Origin: QQUJ01 sp050287605
GTDB lineage: Bacteria; Pseudomonadota; Gammaproteobacteria; QQUJ01
Direction of reading: 5' to 3'
DNA length: 64,000 nt
Assembly (NCBI GenBank): GCA_050287605.1
Contig: JBNKCG010000027.1
Span: 1-64,000 of the forward strand
Numbering within the stretch: the stretch's first letter is position 1; the number at the start of each line of letters is the position of its first letter. A program made the translations under genes and the position numbers. Of this stretch, positions 34,872-41,658 are shown piece after piece. The notes beneath the pieces are model-generated. The model made no database searches and had not been told where the DNA came from. It saw nothing but the letters and a program-made list of their open reading frames with translations.

Positions 34872-35576
34872 TTGACGGTCGCGGTACTTCCCGTTCATCG
34901 GCATCTCACCGAAGCGTTGTGCGCCGTCACCGCGCAACTGCTCTGGCCGCAGCGCGCGCGCTGGCTGGCGCAAGCGCTGCCCGACGGCGCTTTGCGGGTG
35001 CGCGCTGGCAGCGGACGCGCCACCTACTGCCAGCAGGAGCGCGACCGCTACACCATCACCTTCGGGCGCCGCATGGTGAGCGAGAAGTGCAGCCCCGAAC
35101 TGGCCGCCCAGTGGCTGACCACGCGCGAGATCCATCGTCGCGGATACTGGGGCGGTCGTCCGTCGGTGGCCCAGCTGCTGGCGCACACGGTGTGCCACGA
35201 GTTCGCCCACCTGATTCAACAGGCCAACCGCTGGTGCCGACGCGGTTCGGTGCACAACGCACGTTTCTACGAGGTGTTGGGGCGGCTCCACGACGAGGGT
35301 TTGGCGCACCAGGTGTACGAACGGCTGGTGGCCGCGGCGGGGCACAGGGGGATAGATCTGCACGCCGTCATCGCGCCGCTCCCGCGGTCGCGCGTCGATC
35401 CGTTGCGCTCGCAATTCGCGCCCGGCGACCGGGTGGCCTTCCCGGGGCGCGGCGATGCGCAGTGGATCGGACAAATCCGGCGCGTCAACCGCACCACTGC
35501 TACGGTAATTCCCGAGGATCGGCGCTTTCGCGTCTCCTATTTCCGCGTGCCTTTTGGGTTGCTCACCGTGCTGTAG
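34872..35576 (+). CDS. SprT-like zinc metalloprotein
   Basis: The 234-residue protein contains HEFAH preceded by LLAHTVC and followed by QQANRWCRRGSVHNARFYEVL, the SprT-type HExxH...H metal site (around residues 112-136). A C-terminal beta domain of about 60 residues (FAPGDRVAFPGRGDAQWIGQIRRVNRTTATVIPE) may bind nucleic acid or other ligands. The only upstream start giving the full domain is TTG 34872, 4 nt past moaA, suggesting coupling; this start is uncertain. Its peptidase role is unproven. Confidence 0.72.
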   Translation: MTVAVLPVHRHLTEALCAVTAQLLWPQRARWLAQALPDGALRVRAGSGRATYCQQERDRYTITFGRRMVSEKCSPELAAQWLTTREIHRRGYWGGRPSVAQLLAHTVCHEFAHLIQQANRWCRRGSVHNARFYEVLGRLHDEGLAHQVYERLVAAAGHRGIDLHAVIAPLPRSRVDPLRSQFAPGDRVAFPGRGDAQWIGQIRRVNRTTATVIPEDRRFRVSYFRVPFGLLTVL

Positions 35577-35754
35577 CGACGGTGTGCCCTTCGGGGGGCG
35601 TACGCCAAACGTGGATTCCCTACAAACATCGCCGCGTCGGGCGTACCCGTCGGCGTTGTGATTCGTACGTGGCAGTAGTGGCGATTCGTCTAAATCGAGC
35701 CATACTCGGGACAGCTTATTTGCAGCGCTGCAGTGCCACGGCAAGGAGGCCGTT

Positions 35755-36327
35755 ATGTCATTCCCCAATTTCCCCAAGATGATTGTTTCCGCGCACGCCG
35801 GTTGGGACGAGCTGGATCGTATCCATCCCTCGGTGCTCAAGACGCTTTTCCTGCTGGTGTTGCCGCTGTCGTTGGTACCGGCGGCGATGATCGTGTACGC
35901 CGGGACGCACTACGGCAGCCGCCATTTCAGCGTTGTCGACGATGAGGTGTGGACGGTCTGCGCGCTGGTGTTTCTGTTTGCCGAGTTGGCTGCCGTGCCG
36001 CTGATGGCGCGTGCGATCCAGCGCCTTGCGGCATCGCGCCGCATCCACGCCCATTTCCACGAAGCCTTCATGGTGGCGGCGGTGGCGCCCGTTCCCATGT
36101 GGCTATCGGCGCTGGCGTTGTGGGTGCCGAGCCCGCTGTTCGTGGTTAGCGTGGTAGTGATCGGGCTGGCGACCTCGGTGAGTCTGGTCTATCACGGCAT
36201 CGCCGGCTTGTTGCATATGCATGAAGAGGCTGACGTCACGGCCATCACCTACGCGGTGATGGGGTTGGGCGCAGCTGCGTGGATGGCGCTGATTCTGTTG
36301 ACGTTGCTGCCGCTGCTGTGGGCCTAA
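35755..36327 (+). CDS. Yip1 family inner-membrane protein
   Basis: The 190-residue protein has four to five membrane helices after a short cytoplasmic N-terminus (IHPSVLKTLFLLVLPLSLVPAAMIVYAG; LVFLFAELAAVPLMARAI; EAFMVAAVAPVPMWLSALAL; VVSVVVIGLATSVSLVYHG; YAVMGLGAAAWMALILLTLLPLL). This is the bacterial YIP1/DUF1282 layout. AAGGAGG lies 6 nt before the ATG. The function is unknown. The preceding 178 nt contain no gene. Confidence 0.8.
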   Translation: MSFPNFPKMIVSAHAGWDELDRIHPSVLKTLFLLVLPLSLVPAAMIVYAGTHYGSRHFSVVDDEVWTVCALVFLFAELAAVPLMARAIQRLAASRRIHAHFHEAFMVAAVAPVPMWLSALALWVPSPLFVVSVVVIGLATSVSLVYHGIAGLLHMHEEADVTAITYAVMGLGAAAWMALILLTLLPLLWA

Positions 36328-36354
36328 CCGCGTGGCCCACGGCTGGGCGGCTGT

Positions 36355-37161
36355 TCAGTCGCCGACGTAGTCGGCCCAGTCGCGGTTGGCGTCGCCGAAG
36401 ACCAGAAAGTGTGGGTTGAGCAGCGACTCCTTGGTGTTGTAGCGCAGCGGTTTGCGCGTGAGGTCCGTTACCTGGCCGCCGGCGGCTTCCACCACTGCTT
36501 GCGCCGCGGCGGTGTCCCATTCGGAGGTGGGGCCGAGACGCGGGTAGAGGTCGGCTGCCCCCTCGGCCACTAGGCAGAACTTGAGCGAGCTGCCCATGGA
36601 GCGCAGCTGATGCGGGCCCAGGCGTTCGAGGTAGGCGTTGAGCGCTTCGGTGCCGTGGGAGCGGCTGCCCACCACCGTTACCGGGCCCGCGGGCAGCGGG
36701 CGGACCCGGATGCTTTGACGCTCTGCATCTCCTTGCTGTTTGAAGGCGCCCACGCCCTGCGCGCCGGCGTAGGTCAAGCGCAGCACGGGGGTGTAGACCA
36801 CGCCCAGCCGTGGGCGGTGCTCGTCGATGAGGGCGATGTTGACGGTGAATTCGCCGCTGCGTTTGACGAACTCCTTGGTGCCGTCCAGCGGGTCGATGAG
36901 CCAGTAGCGCGGCCACGCGGCGCGGGTGGCGAAGTCGGGCGGCAGTGACTCTTCGGAGAGGATGGGCAGCTGCGGCGTCAGGGCGCGCAGGCCGGCGACG
37001 ATCAGCCGGTGCGAGGCCAAGTCGGCGGCGGTGAGCGGCGAGTCGTCCTCCTTGTGCTGGACCGCGAAGTCGCCGTCGTAGACCGTGAGGATCTCCTCGC
37101 CCGCCTGGTGTGCCAAGTCGATGGCGACGTCGAGGAGCGCGGCGAGATCAAGCTTCGTCAT
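36355..37161 (-). CDS. cysQ: 3'(2'),5'-bisphosphate nucleotidase CysQ
   Basis: The 268-residue member of the inositol monophosphatase superfamily has the metal motifs LSEES, IDPLDGTKEFVKRSGEF and TSEWDTAAAQAVVEAAGG. It hydrolyses PAP to AMP during sulfate assimilation. The length matches E. coli CysQ (about 246) with a slightly longer C-terminus. It overlaps nudE by 14 nt, forming a nucleotide clean-up pair. Confidence 0.93.
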   Translation of the reverse strand: MTKLDLAALLDVAIDLAHQAGEEILTVYDGDFAVQHKEDDSPLTAADLASHRLIVAGLRALTPQLPILSEESLPPDFATRAAWPRYWLIDPLDGTKEFVKRSGEFTVNIALIDEHRPRLGVVYTPVLRLTYAGAQGVGAFKQQGDAERQSIRVRPLPAGPVTVVGSRSHGTEALNAYLERLGPHQLRSMGSSLKFCLVAEGAADLYPRLGPTSEWDTAAAQAVVEAAGGQVTDLTRKPLRYNTKESLLNPHFLVFGDANRDWADYVGD

Positions 37162-37696
37162 TCAGCAGTTCCCGTACCATGTAGAGCGCGGCGATGCTGC
37201 GCGCTTCGGTGCAGTCGTCGCGGGCGGTGAGTTCGGTGAGCCGCGCGAGAGGCCACGGCACCACTTCGATCTCTTCGGGCTCGTCGCCAGGCAGGCGCTG
37301 CTCGAACAGCTCTTGCGCCAGGATGATGTGGGTGCAGTGTTCGAGATAGCCGGGCGCGATGCTCAAGGTGTTGATGTGGCGCAGTTGACGTGCGCCATGG
37401 CCGATCTCCTCCATCAGCTCGCGGTTGGCCGCCTCCAGCGGGGTCTCGCCGTCGGCGATCAACCCCTTGGGCAGTGCCAGCTCGTAGCGATCGGTGCCGG
37501 CGGCGTATTCGCGGATCAGGAACACGGTGTCGCGGTCGGCCAGGGGTACGATCAGCACGGCGCCGTTGCGCCCGCTCATCAGCCGTTCGTAGTGCACCAC
37601 GGTGCCGTTGGGGAAGCGCAGCTCGCGCTCTTCGACGCGAAAGATGCGCGAGCGTGCGACCTCTCGGTGGCTAAGGATTTCCGGCTTTTTTCGCAT
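37148..37696 (-). CDS. nudE: ADP compounds hydrolase NudE
   Basis: The 182-residue Nudix hydrolase has a complete Nudix box from GLIADGETPLEAANRELMEE to IG. The preceding RYELALPKG and following LSIAPGYLEHCTHIILAQ are typical of NudE/ADP-sugar pyrophosphatases. It hydrolyses ADP-ribose, Ap3A and NADH. ATG 37696 gives MRKKPEILSHREVARSRIFR, the family start. It is followed by cysQ and diverges from yrfG, a neighbourhood also known from E. coli. Confidence 0.9.
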   Translation of the reverse strand: MRKKPEILSHREVARSRIFRVEERELRFPNGTVVHYERLMSGRNGAVLIVPLADRDTVFLIREYAAGTDRYELALPKGLIADGETPLEAANRELMEEIGHGARQLRHINTLSIAPGYLEHCTHIILAQELFEQRLPGDEPEEIEVVPWPLARLTELTARDDCTEARSIAALYMVRELLNDEA

Positions 37697-37805
37697 GGAT
37701 GAGGCTGCGTACCGTAGTGGTTGCCAGGGGCGCGCATCAGTATACGCCGTGCGCACGGGTTCCCGAAATCCGCCTACAATGTGGGCTCGCGTAGGAGCCC
37801 CGCTT

Positions 37806-38471
37806 ATGTCTTTTTCGTTGGATTGGAACGGCATCGACACCGTGCTGCTGGATATGGACGGCACGTTGCTCGACCTGCACTTCGACAATCGTTTCTGGCT
37901 GGAGCACGTGCCGCGGCGTTTCGGCGAGCAGCGCGGGTTGAGTTTCGAGCAGGCACGCGATGAACTGATGGCGCGCTACAAAGCGGTGGAGGGCACCATC
38001 GATTGGTATTGCGTCGACTACTGGACCCGCGAGCTGGGGATGGACATCGCGCTGCTCAAGGAGGAAGTGGATCACCTGATCGCCGTGCATCCGCACGTCA
38101 TCGAGTTTTTGGAGGCGCTGAAGCGCAGCGGCAAACGCCGTGTGCTGGTGACTAACGCACACGGCAAGGCGATTGCGTTGAAGATGCGGCGCACTCCGCT
38201 GGGCGCCCACCTGGATGCTCTGATGTGCGCGCACGATTTCGGGGTGCCCAAGGAGGATCTGCGCTTCTGGGAACGGCTGCGCGGGCGCGAACCGTTCGAT
38301 CCGGTTCGCACCCTGCTCATCGACGACAGTCTCGCGGTACTGCGCTCCGCGCGGCGCTACGGTGTGGCCTATCTGCTGGGCATACGGCGTCCCGATTCAC
38401 GACAGGGTGAGCGCGAGGTGAGCGAGTTCCCGTCCGTACGGCACTTTCTGGAAGTGATGCCGCCGCGATAG
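37806..38471 (+). CDS. yrfG: GMP/IMP nucleotidase, HAD family
   Basis: The 221-residue HAD phosphatase has motif I VLLDMDGTLLDL, motif II VLVTNAHGKAIALK, motif III lysine in FGVPKEDLRFW and motif IV LLIDDSLAVLRSA. The FDNRFWLEHVPRRFGEQRG cap segment is typical of YrfG. It dephosphorylates purine monophosphates. The 109-nt gap to nudE probably holds both divergent promoters. Confidence 0.9.
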   Translation: MSFSLDWNGIDTVLLDMDGTLLDLHFDNRFWLEHVPRRFGEQRGLSFEQARDELMARYKAVEGTIDWYCVDYWTRELGMDIALLKEEVDHLIAVHPHVIEFLEALKRSGKRRVLVTNAHGKAIALKMRRTPLGAHLDALMCAHDFGVPKEDLRFWERLRGREPFDPVRTLLIDDSLAVLRSARRYGVAYLLGIRRPDSRQGEREVSEFPSVRHFLEVMPPR

Positions 38472-38479
38472 TGCGGGGA

Positions 38480-38899
38480 TCATTTTTTCTTGGCGAACCG
38501 CTTGTCCCACTTTTTGAAACGTTTGCGGCAGTATTTGAGCAGCGAATCGTAACCGTCGAAAAAGATTTCGAAATTTTTTTCCGCCGGTTCGTCGTATTCG
38601 CAGTAGTCGTTGTCGTAGTCGCGGCAGATCTGCGGGCGGGTGTCGTAGATGCCGCAGCGCCCGTCGGGCTGCAAATGGCCGCAGCGGGTGTTGTACAGCA
38701 GAAACCAACCGTCTTCGTCTTTGTAGGCCTGGACGTTTTCATGCGAGAGCTGCCAGAGCAGGAAATCGAACTCCTCTTTGGTCTTCGGCGTGTCGATCTG
38801 CTGCGTGATGTAGGTGCAGCACTTGGAGTCGTAGCAGAAGCCGCATTTGGTCTCGGGCGTAATGGCGATCACGCGGCGTTTGGCGGTGTCTTTACTCAT
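38480..38899 (-). CDS. YkgJ family cysteine-cluster protein
   Basis: The 139-residue protein has the zinc/iron-chelating Cys pattern: CGFCYDSKCC at residues 19-28, NTRCGHLQPDGRCGIYDTRPQICRDY and CEYDE. The C-terminus is basic (YCRKRFKKWDKRFAKKK). Members are thought to bind a metal through eight Cys; their role is unknown. It faces yrfG tail to tail with an 8-nt gap. Confidence 0.8.
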   Translation of the reverse strand: MSKDTAKRRVIAITPETKCGFCYDSKCCTYITQQIDTPKTKEEFDFLLWQLSHENVQAYKDEDGWFLLYNTRCGHLQPDGRCGIYDTRPQICRDYDNDYCEYDEPAEKNFEIFFDGYDSLLKYCRKRFKKWDKRFAKKK

Positions 38900-38965
38900 G
38901 AATTCACGGCGATAAGGTGTGAGAGGGGGCGCCAGTATAGCAAAGCGACGCGCACCGTCGCCGCG

Positions 38966-40543
38966 TCACTTGGCGGGTTTCAGCGTGATGCGGGCGAGAC
39001 AGTCGGTTTCCAGCACCAGTGAACCGATGCTGGCTTTGCCGCGTTGCTTGCCGATGGCGAGCGTTATGGGGCAATCTTTGCGATAGAGCGAACGCCGGCC
39101 CAACAGTGTCGGGGGGACGGGCAGGTTGGGTACGCGCTGCAGGTAGAGTGCGCGCGGTTCCTCGAACGGCGCCTCTTCGGGATCCTGCGGCGTGCACTCC
39201 ACGGCGGACGGTTTTCCGGGGATGACTTCTACGCCGATCTGTACCCACCCCTCGTCGCCTCGCTTGATCCAGCGCACTACGCCGATCTCCGGCGTGCGCT
39301 TGTCGGCCGGCTTGGCGGCGAATAGTCCCAGTGCCTCGCCTACGCGCAGGTTTTCGTCGAGTGCATGGCGGCGCGTCAGCAGGTAGCCCTTGGGGCTTTC
39401 GTTGAGCACTTTCCACGGCTCAAGCAGGTAGGCCGTCTGGGATGCGGGATCGGCGTCGTAGACTTCGATGCCGTAAACGGAGTGCTGGACGGTGCCGTAC
39501 ACCTCCTCGGCGCCGTCGGCACCGAGAAAGTGGTGCGCCGCTGCCAACCCGGTGGCGACGCGCAGTTCCTTGTCGCTGGTGCGGCGTGGGGCGCGGCGTT
39601 TCGGTGGTGTGCAGAGATCGGGAAGCAGGCGGCGCAGGACCTCCAACTCAGCCAGTGCGCGCACGGGATCGTCGGCGTCGTTGATCTGTGTCTGGACGGC
39701 GGCGCGCAACGGATTGGTGTCCAGCACCCAGGCTTGCGTAGACTGCGCTGCGGCATCCACTTTCGCGCACGGCAGCGGTGGTCGGTCGTCGTCGGGGTCA
39801 ATGACGAACCGCCCCGTCGCGTTGGGCCAGGGTGGACGGGTCAGCCGGCAGTGTTGCGCGTAGTACTCGAGCAGCTTGTAGAGCCGGTCGGCATGCCCTG
39901 CTGGCAGGCGGAAGGGGTCCGCCGCGGCCATCAGCATCGCTTGCGTGAACAATCCCTCCAGGGTGAATGGCGTCTCGCTCTTACGGTCTAGGGGTGCGCT
40001 GCGGCGGTGCACGGTGTGGGTTTCGGCGAAGCGGTAACACTGGCTGAGTTCGCGGAAGGTGTGCGGTGGGACCGCGGCGTAGCGTCGATAGGCGTCCAGC
40101 AGTATCAGTCCCAACACTTCCATGACGCGATAGTTGGCCAGCAGCAGCGCCGGGTCTTTGGTCGGCGAGCGATGGGCATCATGGCCGCTGCGCAACACGA
40201 TTTTGTAGCCGCAGGCGAGCTGCCACAGCAGCTCGGTCGACTGTGCCTCCAGAGCGACCCGCTGGACGGTGGGGAGCTGCGCTAACTGCTGCTGAGTTTG
40301 ATCCCAGGCGCGACTCAGGCCGGTCACCGCCTGCCGGTAGAGTTCCAGCAGCCGCAGGCGGTCTTTGTCGGACAGCGGTTCGAGGTTGAGAGCCGTCAGC
40401 GGCTCGAGCAGTTGCGGTACGGCGGAGACGGGTTCGTGAAGCGGCAGTGCATCAAGCCACGCCTGCACTTCGCGCTGGCGTAGCTTAAGCAGCGGGTTGC
40501 TGAAATCCCGTTGCGAGGGAGTAGTGGGGAGAAACTCGCTCAT
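38966..40543 (-). CDS. Conserved 525-aa protein with PilZ-like C-terminal segment
   Basis: The N-terminal 250 residues are mainly helical (LLKLRQREVQAWLDALPLHEP; ELLWQLACGYKIVL; LLLANYRVMEVLGLILLDAYRRY), followed by a mixed middle. The C-terminal 150 residues are beta-rich. There GLFAAKPADKRTPEIGVVRWIKRGDEGWVQIGVEVIPG resembles the IGVVRW...IGVE pattern of proteins annotated as c-di-GMP-binding (PilZ-related). No RxxxR motif is evident; cyclic-di-GMP binding is only a suggestion. No signal peptide is present. Confidence 0.6.
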   Translation of the reverse strand: MSEFLPTTPSQRDFSNPLLKLRQREVQAWLDALPLHEPVSAVPQLLEPLTALNLEPLSDKDRLRLLELYRQAVTGLSRAWDQTQQQLAQLPTVQRVALEAQSTELLWQLACGYKIVLRSGHDAHRSPTKDPALLLANYRVMEVLGLILLDAYRRYAAVPPHTFRELSQCYRFAETHTVHRRSAPLDRKSETPFTLEGLFTQAMLMAAADPFRLPAGHADRLYKLLEYYAQHCRLTRPPWPNATGRFVIDPDDDRPPLPCAKVDAAAQSTQAWVLDTNPLRAAVQTQINDADDPVRALAELEVLRRLLPDLCTPPKRRAPRRTSDKELRVATGLAAAHHFLGADGAEEVYGTVQHSVYGIEVYDADPASQTAYLLEPWKVLNESPKGYLLTRRHALDENLRVGEALGLFAAKPADKRTPEIGVVRWIKRGDEGWVQIGVEVIPGKPSAVECTPQDPEEAPFEEPRALYLQRVPNLPVPPTLLGRRSLYRKDCPITLAIGKQRGKASIGSLVLETDCLARITLKPAK

Positions 40544-40711
40544 GCCCTGGGTCGATGCGCCTTCGGTCGCCGTCGTGGGGGCATTATACGGGGTATGTCG
40601 GCGATGGCGCGGTTTACGGACTCGGGCGCGGCGGAGTACCCGAACACGTCCATTGCCGTTGGGCTATCCGGTATAATCGCCGCCGGATTGTGTCGTGTTG
40701 AGGGGATCACC

Positions 40712-40918
40712 ATGGGTGAAAAGAAATACGGAATTCGAATGACGTTGCCGGATGGCGATGCCTTGGCAAAGTCGCATCTGCTGGAGAATCTCGAGTCGTA
40801 TCGCTGGTTCGAGTCGGAACAGCGCCGCGACCGCGAGTTCGAACAGATGATGGAGCGTTACGCGTATTTGCGCCAGAGCGACAATCAGACGCAGGTGTTG
40901 ACCAAGGTCGAACGTTAG
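40712..40918 (+). CDS. Small conserved hypothetical protein, 68 aa
   Basis: A GAGGGGATCACC site precedes the ATG and fixes the start, while the open frame continues to 40511. The protein begins MGEKKYGIRMTLPDGDALAKSHLLE and is then rich in acidic and aromatic residues (YRWFESEQRRDREFEQMMERYAYLRQ), probably one long helix. I do not recognise a family function. Confidence 0.65.
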   Translation: MGEKKYGIRMTLPDGDALAKSHLLENLESYRWFESEQRRDREFEQMMERYAYLRQSDNQTQVLTKVER

Positions 40919-40968
40919 CGACCACGCGCGCGCCTTGGCGGGTTGAGTCCGCGCCGAGATGTAGTGGC

Positions 40969-40999
40969 AAAAAAAACCCCACCCTGTGACGGGTGGGGT
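40969..40999 (-). terminator. Intrinsic terminator of the leftward riboswitch transcript
   Basis: The 9-bp stem from ACCCCACCC (40991-40999, read on the minus strand) and GGGTGGGGT (40976-40984) closes a 6-nt loop. It is followed on the minus strand by eight U residues (A-run at 40969-40976 on the plus strand). On the plus strand no U-run follows. It therefore ends transcription coming from the right, i.e. the 41.1-41.4 kb unit. Confidence 0.88.
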
Positions 41000-41042
41000 G
41001 AAATGGCTGGGCCCAATTAGGGCCGCAGCACCCCCGGAAGGT

Positions 41043-41099
41043 GGAATCTGGCCGGAGCAAGGAGGAGCGAGAGGGAGCGAAGGGATGCGGCCAGATTCC
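41043..41099 (-). repeat. Long hairpin downstream of the small ORFs
   Basis: GGAATCTGGCCG (41043-41054) and CGGCCAGATTCC (41088-41099) are perfect 12-bp complements around a 33-nt, strand-biased (purine-rich on plus) loop. It begins 14 nt after the stop of the 36-aa frame and precedes a smaller 5-bp repeat (41010-41014/41020-41024) and the terminator. On the transcript the loop is pyrimidine-rich and could pair with ribosome-binding sites. Confidence 0.7.
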
Positions 41100-41112
41100 G
41101 TAAAAACTGAGT

Positions 41113-41223
41113 CTATGCGCTATACGGATCTCCCTTGCCGGCGATACGCGCTTTGCGGCGCAGCCGATAGGCGCGGCGCGACCGCTTCTGCGTAGAGCGG
41201 TTGGAACGGGAGGTTGTTTTCAT
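41113..41223 (-). CDS. Highly basic 36-aa small protein (riboswitch transcript, second frame)
   Basis: ATG 41221-41223 follows GAAGGAGACGCGGA, a strong ribosome-binding site. The 36 codons encode a peptide with 13 Arg/Lys and almost no acidic residues (it contains TQKRSRRAYRLRRKARIAGK), ending DPYSA before TAG. Third positions are GC-rich as in genuine local genes. It overlaps the 69-codon frame in another phase. I do not recognise a family; a nucleic-acid- or ribosome-binding peptide is conceivable. It was too short for a standard ORF list. Confidence 0.6.
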   Translation of the reverse strand: MKTTSRSNRSTQKRSRRAYRLRRKARIAGKGDPYSA

Positions 41224-41329
41224 TCCGCGTCTCCTTCACCAGCATGGGGAGAAAGAGCGGCGGCAGGGGGGCGATCGACGCGCTGAGTCGCAATGCGATT
41301 CGGGTGCGGATCTGTCGGATGGTGCTCAT
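41120..41329 (-). CDS. 69-aa frame directly controlled by the c-di-GMP riboswitch
   Basis: ATG 41327-41329 is 5 nt after AGGAGG (41335-41340), the best ribosome-binding site in the region and itself part of the riboswitch 3' edge. The N-terminal third (MSTIRQIRTRIALRLSASIA, then PLPPLFLPMLVKE) is amphipathic and has strong GC third-position bias. That bias fades after the start of the overlapping 36-aa frame, so the functional part may be the first 35 residues, or this may be a leader that couples translation of the second frame. No family is recognised. Confidence 0.55.
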   Translation of the reverse strand: MSTIRQIRTRIALRLSASIAPLPPLFLPMLVKETRNENNLPFQPLYAEAVAPRLSAAPQSAYRRQGRSV

Positions 41330-41330
41330 C

Positions 41331-41430
41331 GGTTCCTCCTGCAGCCCCTCTACCGTCGTCGTTGCCGACCCCAGGCAGGTAGCTTTGCGATCCAGCCCTT
41401 TCGGGCGGGTTGCTTTCGTAACGAAACCCT
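41331..41430 (-). ncRNA. Cyclic-di-GMP-I (GEMM-I) riboswitch
   Basis: On the minus strand the RNA shows the GEMM-I hallmarks in order. P2 is CCCGCCC-GAAA-GGGCTGG with its GNRA tetraloop (41399-41402). The core follows (GGA then TCGCAAAGC, 41382-41393). P3 has CTACC...GGTAG capped by GTCG-GCAA-CGAC. The 3' signature GGTAGAGGGGCTGC (41341-41354) compares with GGTAGCGGGGTTACC in the Vibrio Vc2 aptamer as I recall it. The outer P1 (GGTTTC 41423-41428 with GGAACC 41331-41336, one G-U pair) includes part of the AGGAGG ribosome-binding site, pointing to translational control. A rival hairpin TTTCG-TTA-CGAAA (41414-41426) could form when P1 does not. Confidence 0.85.
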
Positions 41431-41439
41431 AAATCTCTA

Positions 41440-41458
41440 AAGCACTACGCGTGCCAAA
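41440..41458 (-). promoter_or_regulatory. Sigma-54 (RpoN) -24/-12 promoter
   Basis: TTTGGCACGCGTAGTGCTT on the minus strand has the -24 GG (41454-41455) and the -12 GC (41442-41443) exactly 12 nt apart. It fits the consensus TGGCACG-N4-TTGC with one difference (GTGC). Transcription would start near 41430, which is where the riboswitch aptamer begins. The enhancer-binding activator is not known. Confidence 0.72.
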
Positions 41459-41658
41459 TCACTTATCCGAGTTGGGCGGTGGCGCTCGGTGAACCTTGGC
41501 CGCTGGCGTGCATTGCCCGGAATATCAACGTTTTCTCAGCGAAACGCCGGTTGGCGGTGGGTGATTTACTTGGGGGCGCCCTGAACGGGATGGCGCGTTC
41601 CGGAGGACGATCTGCCGCAATCCGTACCGCTGTGGCGGTCACAAAGTGACGCGCAGGG

